In this document: positions 36,931-46,756 of the stretch, piece after piece
Numbering within the stretch: the stretch's first letter is position 1
Layout of the letters: each line of letters begins with the position of its first letter
Position numbers and translations under genes: made by a program
Source: Pseudarthrobacter sp. L1SW
Lineage (GTDB): Bacteria > Actinomycetota > Actinomycetes > Actinomycetales > Micrococcaceae
DNA length: 64,000 nt
Assembly: GCF_020809045.1 (NCBI RefSeq)
Contig: NZ_CP078079.1
Span: 3,038,001 to 3,102,000 of the forward strand
Direction: 5' to 3'
The notes under the pieces: generated by a model
Told to the model about the DNA's origin: nothing
Databases searched by the model: none
Seen by the model: the letters and a program-made list of their open reading frames with translations, nothing else

Positions 36931-38913
36931 TTGACGGCTCCCGCCCAGTTCTCCCTTCCCGCCACCGTTCCCAACCCTGAACGCGAGATAGAACCCGGCA
37001 GCGCGTTTGTCCGGTGGCTCCTTGAACACCGGGTGCACCAGCCCGTCGGGCCGGAAGCAGCAGAAGCCCACGCCCCGCAGCAGAGCTGGTGGAAGGTTAT
37101 GTGCCTCACCGGGGTGGACTACTTCTCCACCCTGTCCTACCTGCCAGGCATCGCCGCCCTGGCCGCTGGTGCGCTGTCCCCGCTCGCCACCCTGCTGATC
37201 GTGGCCCTGACACTGCTCGGAATGCTGCCGATGTACCGGCGGGTGGCCAAGGAAAGCCCCCACGGGCAGGGTTCCGTGGCCATGCTCGAGCGGCTCCTGC
37301 CGTTCTGGCGCGGGAAGGTCTTCGTGCTGATCCTGCTCGGCTTCGTGGCCACCTCCTGGATCATCACCATCACCCTGTCAGCAGCCGATGCCACCGTGCA
37401 CCTGCTCGAAAACCCGTACCTGCCCCGCTTCCTGGAGGGCCAGGCCGTCACCATCACCGTTGTCCTGCTCCTGATCCTGGGCGGGGTGTTCCTGATGGGC
37501 TTCTCCGAAGCCGTTGCCGTGGCGATTCCGCTGGTGGCGGTCTTCCTGCTGATGAACGCCGTGATCATCGGGGCCGGCATGGTCGAGATCTTCACCACCC
37601 CGGGCGCCCTGAACGGCTGGACCGATGCACTGACATCCTCCGGCGGCGGACCGGGCGGGGTCATCGGCCCGGCCCTGATGGCTTTCCCCCTGCTGGTCCT
37701 GGGGCTGTCAGGCTTCGAGACCGGCGTCAGCATGATGCCCCTGGTCGCCTCCAAGGGCGCCACTCCGGAGGAGAAGCTCGCCGGCCGGATCAGGAACACC
37801 CGCAAGCTCCTCACCGCAGCCGCCATGATCATGAGCGTCTACCTGATCGGCAGCAGTTTCGTCACCACCGTGCTGATCCCCGCGGAGCAGTTCCAGGCCG
37901 GCGGCGAGGCCAACGGCCGCGCCCTGGCATACCTTGCCCACGAACACCTCGGCAACGGCTTCGGCTCCGTCTATGACATCAGCAGCATCCTCATCCTCTG
38001 GTTCGCCGGCGCCTCCGCGATGGCCGGCCTGATCAACATCGTTCCGCGCTACCTGCCCTCCTACGGCATGGCCCCGGACTGGTCCCGCGCCGTCCGCCCC
38101 GTGGTCCTGGTCTACACGGCCATCAGCGTCCTGATCACCATCGGCTTCAACGCGGACGTCAACGCCCAGGCCGGCGCCTACGCCACCGGAATCCTGGCCA
38201 TGATGGTCTCCGGCGCCATCGCCGTCACCATCTCCGCCATCCGGAAGAAGCAGCGCGCCGCGTCCATCGGTTTCACCGTGCTCACCCTGGTGATGCTCTA
38301 CGCCCTGGCCGCCAACGTGATCGAGAAACCGGACGGCATCACCATCTCCGCGTTCTTCATCCTTGGCATCATTGCCGTCTCCCTCGTCTCCCGCATCAGC
38401 CGCACCACAGAGCTGCGCGTGGACAAAATAGAGTTCGACGACGGCGCGCGCCGCTTCATCAGCGACACGTTGGAATTCGACGGCCGGATCAACCTGATCG
38501 CCAACCGTCCGCAGGACCGGAACGGCGCCGAATACAGGGACAAGGAAGCCGTGCAGCGGGAGAACAACCCCGTGCCCGGCACCGCGGACGTCATCTTCCT
38601 GGAGATCGACATCACCGATCCCTCCGAGTTCAGCGACATCCTGAAGGTCCGTGGCGTGGAAGTGGACGGCCACCGGATCCTGCGGGCCAACAGCCCGGCC
38701 GCTCCCAACGCCATCGCCGCGATCCTCCTGGCCCTGCGGGACGGCACGGGCGTCCGGCCGCACGCCTACTTCGAGTGGTCCGAAGGAAACCCCCTGGCCC
38801 ACCTGATGCGCTACCTCCTCCTGGGCCGCGGCGACACTGCCCCGGTGGTCCGCGAAATCATCCGCGAGAACGAACCCGACCCGGACCGCCGCCCGGGCAT
38901 CCACGTGGGATGA
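36931..38913 (+). CDS. KimA-like APC-family permease, probable potassium uptake
   Basis: 660 aa from a TTG at 36931, following AGAAAG. Twelve predicted helices; the segment [23 protein letters not shown] and [19 protein letters not shown] resemble the KimA/YdaO potassium transporters rather than amino-acid permeases. A soluble C-terminal domain of about 150 residues follows. Family likeness is from memory and should be treated as moderate. Neighbours kdpDE and TrkH strongly suggest potassium. The true start could be further downstream, as TTG is weak. Confidence 0.72.
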   Translation: MTAPAQFSLPATVPNPEREIEPGSAFVRWLLEHRVHQPVGPEAAEAHAPQQSWWKVMCLTGVDYFSTLSYLPGIAALAAGALSPLATLLIVALTLLGMLPMYRRVAKESPHGQGSVAMLERLLPFWRGKVFVLILLGFVATSWIITITLSAADATVHLLENPYLPRFLEGQAVTITVVLLLILGGVFLMGFSEAVAVAIPLVAVFLLMNAVIIGAGMVEIFTTPGALNGWTDALTSSGGGPGGVIGPALMAFPLLVLGLSGFETGVSMMPLVASKGATPEEKLAGRIRNTRKLLTAAAMIMSVYLIGSSFVTTVLIPAEQFQAGGEANGRALAYLAHEHLGNGFGSVYDISSILILWFAGASAMAGLINIVPRYLPSYGMAPDWSRAVRPVVLVYTAISVLITIGFNADVNAQAGAYATGILAMMVSGAIAVTISAIRKKQRAASIGFTVLTLVMLYALAANVIEKPDGITISAFFILGIIAVSLVSRISRTTELRVDKIEFDDGARRFISDTLEFDGRINLIANRPQDRNGAEYRDKEAVQRENNPVPGTADVIFLEIDITDPSEFSDILKVRGVEVDGHRILRANSPAAPNAIAAILLALRDGTGVRPHAYFEWSEGNPLAHLMRYLLLGRGDTAPVVREIIRENEPDPDRRPGIHVG

Positions 38914-40373
38914 GCCTGCGCCGGAGCGGCCCGCCGCCGTCGAACACCTCGAAGACCGGCCAGGACACTGCCAGTGTTGCGGCAATCCAGAAGATGCTCC
39001 GCGACGCCAGGAACGGAAAGGGCACCGGCAGGGAGAACTTCCTCCGCCGGCTGATGTCCCACCCGGTCAGGGCAGTCCCGGTGGCGTTCCTGATGGTCAT
39101 CATGCTGGGCACCGCGCTGCTGATGCTCCCGGCGGCCCGGACGGACGGCGGCTCCGAAGCCTTTATGCCCGCCGCTTTCACGTCCGTCTCGGCCGTGTGC
39201 GTCACCGGACTCATCACCGTGGACACGGCAACGTTCTGGACCCCGCTGGGGCAGGGCATCATCCTGGGCCTCATCCAGGTGGGCGGGTTCGGGATCATGA
39301 CCCTGGCAACGCTGCTGGCGCTGCTGGTCCGCAAGAGCATCGGCCTGCGCGGCCAGCTCGTTGCCCAGTCCGAGACGCACACCCTGAACCTCGGCGACGT
39401 CCGGGCGGTGCTGCTCCGGGTTGCGAGGATCATGCTCTCGTTCGAAGCCGCAACAGCGCTGATCCTGACTGTCCGGTTCTGGATCGCCTACGACCAGAAC
39501 CTTGGGACCGCCCTGTGGCACGGGATCTTCCACGCCGTCTCCGCGTTCAACAACGCCGGGTTCTCCGTGTACAGCAGCAACCTGATCGGCTTCGCCGAAG
39601 ACCCCTGGATCATCACTCCCATCTGCCTGGCCATCATCGCCGGCGGGCTCGGCTTCCCGGTCATCATCCAGCTCACCCGCGGTGAAATCGCACCGAAGAA
39701 CTGGACCATCCACCTCCGCCTGACCATCTACGGAACGCTGCTGCTGCTGGCCGCCGGGATGGCACCGTTCGCGGCCTTCGAGTGGAACCGGAACGAAACC
39801 CTGGGCCCGCTCTCCCTCACCGGCAAGATCCTGGGCTCCTTCGCCGGCAGCGTCTTTCCCCGCACTGCCGGCTTCAACAGCATCGATTACGGCGCTGCGG
39901 CACCGGAAACACTCATGGTCACCAACATCCTGATGTTCATTGGCGGCGGCAGCGCCGGCACCGCCGGCGGCATCAAGATCACCACGTTCCTGGTGCTCGG
40001 CTTCGCCATCTGGAACGAAGTCCGCGGCCGCGACCAGGTGACCATCGCCCACCGCTCCATCAGCTCCTCCTCCCAGCGCCAGGCCCTGTCCGTGGCACTC
40101 CTGGGGATCGCCGCCGTCGTCACCGGAACCATGCTCCTGCTGATGTTCACCGACTACAGCCTGGAGAAGGTCCTCTTCGAATCCATCTCCGCCTTCGCCA
40201 CGGTGGGCATGAGCACCGGCATCACCTACAACCTTCCGCCGGCGGCGGAGTGGGTCCTCATGGCGCTCATGTTCACCGGCCGCATCGGGACTGTGGCCGT
40301 GGCGTCCGCGCTGGCCCTCGCGGCCCGGCCTCGCCTCTACCGGCTGCCGGAAGAACGGCCCATCATCGGCTGA
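38910..40373 (+). CDS. TrkH/KtrB-type potassium transporter subunit
   Basis: 487 aa from the ATG overlapping the permease stop by four bases (ATGA). The four pore loops carry selectivity-filter glycines in CVTGLIT, NNAGFS, RTAGFN and TVGMSTG. The cytoplasmic partner (TrkA/KtrA) is not in this window. An N-terminal 60-residue hydrophilic extension precedes the first helix. Coupled with the KimA-like gene, it makes this a two-transporter potassium operon. Confidence 0.92.
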   Translation: MSLRRSGPPPSNTSKTGQDTASVAAIQKMLRDARNGKGTGRENFLRRLMSHPVRAVPVAFLMVIMLGTALLMLPAARTDGGSEAFMPAAFTSVSAVCVTGLITVDTATFWTPLGQGIILGLIQVGGFGIMTLATLLALLVRKSIGLRGQLVAQSETHTLNLGDVRAVLLRVARIMLSFEAATALILTVRFWIAYDQNLGTALWHGIFHAVSAFNNAGFSVYSSNLIGFAEDPWIITPICLAIIAGGLGFPVIIQLTRGEIAPKNWTIHLRLTIYGTLLLLAAGMAPFAAFEWNRNETLGPLSLTGKILGSFAGSVFPRTAGFNSIDYGAAAPETLMVTNILMFIGGGSAGTAGGIKITTFLVLGFAIWNEVRGRDQVTIAHRSISSSSQRQALSVALLGIAAVVTGTMLLLMFTDYSLEKVLFESISAFATVGMSTGITYNLPPAAEWVLMALMFTGRIGTVAVASALALAARPRLYRLPEERPIIG

Positions 40374-40510
40374 CGCTCAGCCCGAGCAAGGGATCGGACT
40401 CGGAGGCTGATACTTGCCTCGCAGATCCTGGAAAGAAATATGTCTTCTTTTTGCGCCTGACGGGCACTCCAGCTTTAGACTTTTCGCAGTTGCAAGAGCC
40501 GGGGGGCCAA

Positions 40511-40918
40511 GTGGAAGAACAGAACGTTTGCCTGGTCATAGAAGATGACCCGGACATCCGTGGATTGATTACTGCCGTCCTGGGCCGTGCAGGGTTTAAT
40601 GTGCTGGCGGTAGAGACCGGAGCCGAGGGCATTGCCGCGTGCACCGCTGCCGGCGCGTCCCTGTCACTGATCACCCTGGACCTGGGCCTGCCGGACATGG
40701 ACGGACATGACGTTGCCCGTACGCTCCGGGACCTGAGCCAGGCGCCGCTGCTGTTCCTCACGGCCAGGTCCGAGGAAGAGGACGTCCTTTCCGGAATGGC
40801 GTCCGGAGCCGCCGCCTACGTCACCAAGCCGTTCCTGCCGCGCGCCCTGAAGGAAGCGGCCCTGGGCCTCGCCGGGCTCCAGGACAGCACCAGGCTGCCG
40901 GCAACAGGGAAACCCTAA
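40511..40918 (+). CDS. Stand-alone receiver-domain protein
   Basis: 135 aa, a single CheY-like receiver. Acidic residues Glu11/Asp12/Asp13, phospho-acceptor Asp57 in TLDLGLPD, Thr84 and Lys106 in YVTKPF. No DNA-binding domain. The GTG at 40511 follows GCCGGGGGG; longer frames read the trkH gene out of frame. Situated 137 bases after TrkH; no kinase of its own is adjacent. It may work by protein contact or phosphate relay. Confidence 0.82.
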   Translation: MEEQNVCLVIEDDPDIRGLITAVLGRAGFNVLAVETGAEGIAACTAAGASLSLITLDLGLPDMDGHDVARTLRDLSQAPLLFLTARSEEEDVLSGMASGAAAYVTKPFLPRALKEAALGLAGLQDSTRLPATGKP

Positions 40919-40941
40919 CCGATGTAATAAATGTCCCCATG

Positions 40942-40975
40942 TTGCGTGCATCACAATCAGCCCCTACTCTGATTG
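40942..40975 (+). promoter_or_regulatory. Promoter with overlapping operator-like repeat
   Basis: TTGCGT (40942-40947) and TACTCT (40965-40970) are separated by 17 bases, a good sigma-70-like promoter. CAATCAG (40954-40960) and CTGATTG (40969-40975) form a perfect 7-bp inverted repeat covering the -10, a typical repressor position. It serves the gene starting at 41044. Confidence 0.55.
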
Positions 40976-41043
40976 AGGCTTAAGAAACGGGCCATAGCAA
41001 GAAGCTGCAGCGTCGCAGCCAATGCCGGGGAAGGCTTTACAAC

Positions 41044-41382
41044 TTGAATTCCAAGCTGAACATTGTTGTCCGTGTAGATCTCGACCACGCCAGGGCCCAG
41101 GTGATTGCAAAGGGGCATATCACCGTCCACAGCGTCAACGCACTTTATGTAGTAGTCAAGCGCGCCAATTCCTTGCGGAAGGGCCTTGGCGTGGAGCTGG
41201 ACATTTCCCACGCCCGGGTGGACCGGGAAGCGCTGGAAATGCTCCACGACTCCTCCGCAACACACCACCTGCCGGCCCGGATCGATCCGGACCAGGCCCC
41301 CTGTACCATCAGCGTCCTGGCACCTCGCACAGACGCCGCTGCCGTCCGCCGCGCCCATTCGCCGGCGCTCATGGCCGCATAG
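41044..41382 (+). CDS. Small STAS-like or unknown protein
   Basis: 112 aa, starting at TTG 41044 after GGGGAAGG. The beta-rich N-terminus (LNIVVRVDLDHARAQVIAKG) and the helix NALYVVVKRAN followed by a further strand (VELDISHA) give a layout like anti-sigma-factor antagonist (STAS) domains, but the central Ser/Thr phosphorylation site cannot be identified with confidence. The tail is basic and Ala-rich. A regulatory role is only a guess. Confidence 0.55.
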   Translation: MNSKLNIVVRVDLDHARAQVIAKGHITVHSVNALYVVVKRANSLRKGLGVELDISHARVDREALEMLHDSSATHHLPARIDPDQAPCTISVLAPRTDAAAVRRAHSPALMAA

Positions 41383-41523
41383 GCGTCCCAAGGCAACGGC
41401 ACCCGCAGCGCCCATTCATCGGGCCAGGGCCGCCAGCCGCACCCTTTACTCCGTGGTTTCCACGGCCGGCGAGCGCAGCTGTATCCGAATAGACGGGTAG
41501 CTGCACTCCCAGCCAGGCGCCAC

Positions 41524-42324
41524 TCAGGCGCCGACGTCGCGCCGCCGGAATCCCAGCACGGCCAACGCAAGGAGTACGACGGCGGTCGCAACCGAAATTG
41601 CCACGCTTCCGCCGTCGAGTCCGTTCCGTAAGGGATCGTGCCCAATGTACTGGTAAAACGGCGAAAGCTCCTGGATGTCCGCCAGCCAGTCCACCAAGGA
41701 GGCCAGTCCGTTGACGATGTAGGCCACCACGGCCACCAGCGCGGGTACTCCCTTGCTGAGGCCGGTCCGGCCCGTCGCGGCGGACAGCATCAGGGCCAGG
41801 GTTCCAAAGACCACGCCCAGCAGGGCCAGGTGCAGCATGGCGGCGGCCACCTTGCCGGGAGGCAGGTTGAGGTCCACGAGGTTGCCTTCAGCCACCATTC
41901 CCACGCCCATGACGGCGGCGATCAGGAAGGTCCCCGCGGCCATGGCCAGGAACTTGTCCAGGACCACGCGGCTCCTGCTGACCGGGTTGGAGAGCAGCAG
42001 GTCCAGGGTGTGGCGGTCCTCCTCGCCGCCGATCGCCCCGGCGCCCGAGCTGACGGCGTACGTCAAGACGGCGGCCGGTCCCATAAAGGCGAGCAGTTCC
42101 ACCTGGACGTAGCCGGTGGGGGTGGACATGTCCGCCCCGGAGGAGGCGAACAGCGCCCTGAACGCCTCGGGCATCTGGTCCAGGAGGTCGCTCATGGAGG
42201 GCTGGTCCCGCACCGTTGGCCAGAACGCCACGTACATGGCGATGAGCAGCGCAACCGAAATGCACCAGCCCAGGAGCGCGCGCCTCTGGTCCCGGAGTGT
42301 CTTGGTCAGGACACTAGTGAGCAT
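41524..42324 (-). CDS. ABC-2-type transporter permease
   Basis: 266 aa from the ATG at 42324, with six hydrophobic segments, the first after TLRDQRRALLGWCISVALL. A long external loop follows TM1 (FWPTVRD to FASSGADMS). Its 5' end overlaps the 3' end of its ATPase gene by 11 bases, so the two are co-expressed. Typical export subunit; the substrate is unknown. Confidence 0.82.
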   Translation of the reverse strand: MLTSVLTKTLRDQRRALLGWCISVALLIAMYVAFWPTVRDQPSMSDLLDQMPEAFRALFASSGADMSTPTGYVQVELLAFMGPAAVLTYAVSSGAGAIGGEEDRHTLDLLLSNPVSRSRVVLDKFLAMAAGTFLIAAVMGVGMVAEGNLVDLNLPPGKVAAAMLHLALLGVVFGTLALMLSAATGRTGLSKGVPALVAVVAYIVNGLASLVDWLADIQELSPFYQYIGHDPLRNGLDGGSVAISVATAVVLLALAVLGFRRRDVGA

Positions 42325-43240
42325 CGAGGCCTTCCTTCCCCGCGTGGTGGGGTCCGTAATAGGTAAGGAAGGTTTCCTCAAGCGGCGCTTCCGCGCACTC
42401 GAAGTCCACCACCCTGCGGGCGCTGACCCGTTTCAGCAAGGCGTCGAGGGAAGCCTGGGGTGCATTGCAGGTCAAGGTCCGTTTGTTAACCACGAGGTCC
42501 CGGAGCCCGGGCAGGTCGTCGTAGTCGGCGTGGGCAATGTCTTCGGCGAAACTCGCACGCACCCTGTGCAGGGACCGGGCGGCGAGCTCCTGGAGGCGCT
42601 CCACCGCAACCAGGCGCCCTTCACGCACCACGCCGATCCGGTCCGCCACCCTTTCCACTTCGCCGAGCACGTGGGAGGACAGCAGCACGGAACCGCCGCC
42701 CGCGGTGTGCTCGCGGAGGAGGGAATGGAAAACCTGCTGCACCAACGGGTCCATGCCGCTGGTGGGTTCGTCGAGCACCAGCAGCCGGGGGCCGGACATC
42801 ATGGCGAGCACCACGGCGAGCTTTTGCCGGTTCCCGCGTGAGAGTGTTTTGGCGGGGCGGTCCAGGTCCAGGTCCAGCCCGGCGGCCAGGTCAGCGGCGC
42901 GCGGTGAGGCATCGTGGCGGCGGAGGTGGGAGCAGAAGGCAATGTGGTCCCGGCCGGTGAGCCGGTCATAGAGCGCCGGTTCGCCGGGGACATACCCCAC
43001 CAGCTTGCGCACCTCCACGGACTGCCGCCACGCGTCCCGTCCCAGGATCTCTGCCCGCCCCGCGCTTGGCCGCAGCAGGCCCATCAGGACGCGGATCGTC
43101 GTCGTCTTCCCCGCTCCGTTGGGCCCCAGGTAGCCAAAAGCTTCGCCCTCGCCAATGGTGAAGCTCACGCCGTCCAGCGCGGTGGTCTTCCCGAAGCTCT
43201 TCCGGAGGTCCGCCAGCTGCACCATCGCATCAGCTCCCAT
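42314..43240 (-). CDS. ABC exporter ATP-binding protein
   Basis: 308 aa. Walker A GPNGAGKT is at 39-46; the signature region reads LSRGNRQKLAVVLAMM, Walker B LLVLDEP and switch His in LLSSHVLGEVE. The C-terminal extension of about 100 residues is DrrA/CcmA-like. It precedes and overlaps the permease. As in the other exporter of this window (18031-19038), the signature has RGN in place of GGQ, common in this subfamily. Confidence 0.88.
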   Translation of the reverse strand: MGADAMVQLADLRKSFGKTTALDGVSFTIGEGEAFGYLGPNGAGKTTTIRVLMGLLRPSAGRAEILGRDAWRQSVEVRKLVGYVPGEPALYDRLTGRDHIAFCSHLRRHDASPRAADLAAGLDLDLDRPAKTLSRGNRQKLAVVLAMMSGPRLLVLDEPTSGMDPLVQQVFHSLLREHTAGGGSVLLSSHVLGEVERVADRIGVVREGRLVAVERLQELAARSLHRVRASFAEDIAHADYDDLPGLRDLVVNKRTLTCNAPQASLDALLKRVSARRVVDFECAEAPLEETFLTYYGPHHAGKEGLDAH

Positions 43241-43297
43241 ACCCCCAGTGTCCGGCCGGGGCTCCCCCGCCCACAGAGTCTTTGGACCCCGGAAGGG

Positions 43298-45058
43298 TTA
43301 ACCGCAGGGGCGTGCGTCCAGCCACTCCTTGAGGAGCGGGGCCGGAAGCGGGCGGGCAAAGTGGAAGCCCTGGGCGAGGTCGCAGCCCATCACTTTGAGG
43401 GTTCGCAGTTGGCCGGCGGTTTCCACACCTTCGGCAACAGCCCGCAGGCCAACCGCGTGCGCCAGATCGATGCAGCTGCCCACAATGGCGGCGTCTCCTT
43501 TGTCCGAGTCCAGGCCGCTGATGAAAGAGCGGTCGATCTTCAACTCGTCGATAGGGAATCTCTTCAGGTAGGTAAGGCTGGAGTAGCCCGTGCCGAAGTC
43601 GTCAACGGCAAGGCCTACCCCCAGGTCCTTGAGGGCGGTCAGTGATTCGAGCGCAGCGGAGGGGTCCGCCATCAATGCTGTTTCGGTGATTTCCAGGAGC
43701 AGCACCGCGGGGTCGACCTTCCGTAGCCTGAGGGCGTCGTCCACCGTAGCCACCAGGCCGGGATCGTTCAGCTGGCGGGCTGACAGGTTGACCGCAACTT
43801 CGAGCTCCGCACCGCAGCGACCTTCACTGCGCCAGCTGGCAGCCTGTTTGAGGGTTTCGTCCAGGACCCAAGCGCCAAGTGGCAGCACCAGGCCCGATTC
43901 CTCCGCCATGGTGATGAATTCCGACGGCGGCAGCAGGCCGCGCGTCGGGTGCTGCCACCTGACCAGCGCTTCCACCCCGCTGGCCAGCCCGGTGCGGAGG
44001 TCCACACGGGGCTGGTAGTGAACACGGAGCGCGCCGTCGCTGATTCCGTGCCGCAGTTCGCCAAGTGCGCGGAGCCGGTCCACGGTGGGATCTGAATCCG
44101 CCGGCCGGTGCAGTTCCCAGCGGCCGCGTCCCAGCTCCTTCGCCCGGTACATGGCGATGTCTGCACGGCGGACAAGATCATCAATGGTTTCGTCCCCGTC
44201 ACTGGCAATGGCCACGCCGATGCTGGCTGACGTAACAATCTCCAGGCCCTCGATCCTCATCGGGGCCTTCAGCACGTCCAGAAGCCCCGCGGCGAGCGAG
44301 GTCGCCTCCTGCGGATCCGCGAAGGTGTCCACCACAACAAACTCGTCTCCGGAGAGCCGGGCCACGATGCGTGTCCCCTGGCCCGCCGGGAACAAGCGCT
44401 GCGTGACAGCGATCAACAGTTCGTCCCCGGCCGCGTGCCCAAGGCTGTCATTGACAGCCTTGAAGTGGTCGAGGTCTATGAAAAGGACAGCCAACACGTC
44501 CTTCCCTGGAGCACGGTTCGCCCGGACCGCGTCCAGCTTTGCCTTCAGCCCCGTCCTGTTGGGCAGGCCGGTCAGCGCATCGTGCAGGGCGAGTCGGTGC
44601 AGTTCCTTTTCCGCCAGGGCCCTGCGGGCTTCGGATTCCTCCGCGGCACGGAGGGCTGACACCAGTTCCTGCTCGTACATCCGGCGTTCGTGCGCGCTGA
44701 AAATGATGACCCGGACGCTGCGGGGCTCCTCCCCGGTGGCCGCCGACCGGGATGCCGAGAGCAGGACAGCGCGGCGTCCCCCGTCGGCGCCGATGATTTC
44801 AACGGCTACCTCGGACACAGCGCCGTTGATGCCCAACTGCGGAATGCAGTGGGTTGAATACAGGATCTGGTCGCCCACGGGCATGAAGGCCTGCAGCTTT
44901 TGCCCCAGCAGGTGGGAACGGCTGTGGCCGGACCAGCGCACAAAGGTGTCGTTGACCGCTGTGATGCGGCCGTCGTCGTCCGTTACCAGGTAGCCGCAGG
45001 GGGCCTGGTGGAACAGCGCTTCAAAGTGGCCCGGGTCCGGGCCGGGGCTGCCACTCAC
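43298..45058 (-). CDS. PAS-GGDEF-EAL cyclic-di-GMP protein
   Basis: 586 aa from the GTG at 45058. PAS domain at about 11-120, a short helical linker, GGDEF domain at 155-318 with the variant SGDEF at 236-240, and EAL domain from about 340 with EALVRW at 363, NLSARQ, LLEITETAL, DDFGTGYSSL, LKIDRSF and EGVET. The EAL residues for metal and substrate binding are all present, so phosphodiesterase activity is likely; SGDEF variants may still cyclise GTP. No membrane segment, so signals come from the cytoplasm. The GTGA overlap with the RsbQ-like gene suggests that enzyme feeds its PAS domain. Confidence 0.9.
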   Translation of the reverse strand: MSGSPGPDPGHFEALFHQAPCGYLVTDDDGRITAVNDTFVRWSGHSRSHLLGQKLQAFMPVGDQILYSTHCIPQLGINGAVSEVAVEIIGADGGRRAVLLSASRSAATGEEPRSVRVIIFSAHERRMYEQELVSALRAAEESEARRALAEKELHRLALHDALTGLPNRTGLKAKLDAVRANRAPGKDVLAVLFIDLDHFKAVNDSLGHAAGDELLIAVTQRLFPAGQGTRIVARLSGDEFVVVDTFADPQEATSLAAGLLDVLKAPMRIEGLEIVTSASIGVAIASDGDETIDDLVRRADIAMYRAKELGRGRWELHRPADSDPTVDRLRALGELRHGISDGALRVHYQPRVDLRTGLASGVEALVRWQHPTRGLLPPSEFITMAEESGLVLPLGAWVLDETLKQAASWRSEGRCGAELEVAVNLSARQLNDPGLVATVDDALRLRKVDPAVLLLEITETALMADPSAALESLTALKDLGVGLAVDDFGTGYSSLTYLKRFPIDELKIDRSFISGLDSDKGDAAIVGSCIDLAHAVGLRAVAEGVETAGQLRTLKVMGCDLAQGFHFARPLPAPLLKEWLDARPCG

Positions 45059-45891
45059 AGTCCGGCAGCCAGATACTGCTGGATAGCAGCGGCTGTTGCC
45101 TCCGGCGCGCTGACATGCGGACAGTGCCCCGTCGCCTGCAGCTGGACGAAGGCGCTCCCGCGCAACTGCCGGTGCACGTACGCGCCTACCTCCAGCGGGG
45201 CGAGGAGATCGTCGGAGCATTGCAGGACCAGGCTTTCCGTGCGGACTTTCTCCAGCACGTGCCGGGTGTCGGAGAGGAAAGTGACTCGGGCAAAGTGCCG
45301 GGCGATGGAGGGGTTGGTCCGGCAGAGGCTGGTGTGCAGTTCCTCCGCGAGGCCCGGCTCCTCCGGATTCCCCATTGCCATCGGCGCCAGGGCCTCTGCC
45401 CAAGCGAAGTAGTTGCTGTCCAGGGATACCAGCAGGCCCTCGATGTCCTCGCGCGAAAAGCCTCCAACATAGCCGCTGGCAGTGTCATCGGTGTAGCGGG
45501 GAGAGGGCGCCACGAGGACCAGCCGCGAGAACCGCTCCGGTTCCTGCGCCGCCGCGATCACCGCAATCATCGCACTGACGCTGTGGGCAACCAGGATGAC
45601 ATCATCCAGGTCAAGGGAGGCGCAGATTTCCAGGAGATCCGCCGCATAGCCTTCCAAGGACCCGTACTTCGCGCGGTCATAGGCACTGGCGTCGGAGCGG
45701 CCGGCGCCGACGTGGTCAAACAGCACCAACCGGTAGCTGCCGGCGAAGTGCGGCAGCAGCCTGCGCCACATGTCCTGGTCGCAGCCAAATCCGTGGGCGA
45801 AAAGCATCACAGGTCCGTCCGCCCGGCCGGAAACAGTGACGTTGTTCCGGCGTATGACCGATGAGACGGCTGCGGTTGCTGCGTCGCCCAT
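45055..45891 (-). CDS. RsbQ/KAI2-like alpha/beta hydrolase
   Basis: 278 aa. HGFGCDQDMW near residue 33 and the elbow AHSVSAM with Ser104 are hallmarks of the RsbQ-D14-KAI2 group; Asp227 and His256 complete the triad, at spacings close to those known for Bacillus RsbQ (Ser96, Asp219, His247). RsbQ works with the PAS-containing phosphatase RsbP in energy-stress signalling. Here the gene it overlaps by four bases also encodes a PAS domain, but with GGDEF-EAL output. No signal peptide or membrane segment. Its ligand is unknown. Confidence 0.85.
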   Translation of the reverse strand: MGDAATAAVSSVIRRNNVTVSGRADGPVMLFAHGFGCDQDMWRRLLPHFAGSYRLVLFDHVGAGRSDASAYDRAKYGSLEGYAADLLEICASLDLDDVILVAHSVSAMIAVIAAAQEPERFSRLVLVAPSPRYTDDTASGYVGGFSREDIEGLLVSLDSNYFAWAEALAPMAMGNPEEPGLAEELHTSLCRTNPSIARHFARVTFLSDTRHVLEKVRTESLVLQCSDDLLAPLEVGAYVHRQLRGSAFVQLQATGHCPHVSAPEATAAAIQQYLAAGL

Positions 45892-45991
45892 TCCCCACCA
45901 ACCCGTAAGTAAGCTGACTTTTCCTTTGCACAGATACTAGCGGCGGGAACCGGCAGAATCCTAGGGTTCGTCGCGGCCTTGTGAGGCCCGA

Positions 45992-46198
45992 CTAGTCAGC
46001 CACGAACTCCAGCAGGTCGCCCGGCTGGCAGTCCAGAACCCGGCACATGGCCTCCAGCGTGCTGAAGCGGACGGCCTTGGCCCGGCCGTTTTTCAGGACC
46101 GCCACGTTGGCGGGCGTGAGGCCCACGCGTTCGGCAAACTCCCCCACGCTCATTTTCCGCTTGGCCAGTTCGACGTCGATGCGCACCACGATCGGCAT
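45992..46198 (-). CDS. Small XRE-type HTH regulator
   Basis: 68 aa, one helix-turn-helix domain of the Xre/YozG type (KMSVGEFAERVGLTPANVAVLKNGRAK). Its ATG shares a base with the stop of the DUF2975 gene (TGATG), so both are co-translated. Such regulators commonly occur with DUF2975 proteins. Probably autoregulatory; no operator identified. Confidence 0.88.
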   Translation of the reverse strand: MPIVVRIDVELAKRKMSVGEFAERVGLTPANVAVLKNGRAKAVRFSTLEAMCRVLDCQPGDLLEFVAD

Positions 46199-46677
46199 CA
46201 AATCACCGCTTCCATGTCCGCGCGGAGGTCCGCGGCCTGCCGCAGCAGGGCGCGCAGCACTACCACCACCAGGCCCAGGGCGGCGCCGGCCACCAGGACC
46301 AGGAGCAGCAGGAGCGGCAGTCCGGGATCGTCGGCGTTGAGGACCACGACGGCGGCGAGGGCGGCGAGCATCGTCCAGCCGCTTGCAATGGCCCACACAA
46401 TCGCATCCACCCACACCAGGGCACCGCGGGTGAAGATCCTGTCCTGCTTGACCAGGGTCAGCAGTTTCCAGGTGCCGACGATCACCACCTGGACGCACGC
46501 CACTTCCAGGATGAAGAAGATGGTCAGCGGCCACTGCAGGGACGCCCGCTCCGGATTCTCCTGCGCCATATGGGCGAACTGGCCCGGGATGGACATGACC
46601 TGGAACAGGACCAGGAGGAGGAAGGCGGCAACGAGCACGATCCTCAGGGCAGGGACGGCCAGGCGGGTTATTTGCAT
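46198..46677 (-). CDS. DUF2975 membrane protein
   Basis: 159 aa with four hydrophobic segments (about 10-27, 50-68, 90-110 and 120-145) and the typical short loop TWKLLTLVKQDRIFTRG near 68-84. Function unknown; the family usually sits with a small HTH regulator, as here. The pair may sense a membrane or redox cue. Confidence 0.85.
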   Translation of the reverse strand: MQITRLAVPALRIVLVAAFLLLVLFQVMSIPGQFAHMAQENPERASLQWPLTIFFILEVACVQVVIVGTWKLLTLVKQDRIFTRGALVWVDAIVWAIASGWTMLAALAAVVVLNADDPGLPLLLLLVLVAGAALGLVVVVLRALLRQAADLRADMEAVI

Positions 46678-46756
46678 GTATCGAGTTTCAGCTACTACCT
46701 ATCGAAAGTCAATCGACAGCCAGGGGACCGCCGCGCGGCGGGAGGGGAATGCCGGG

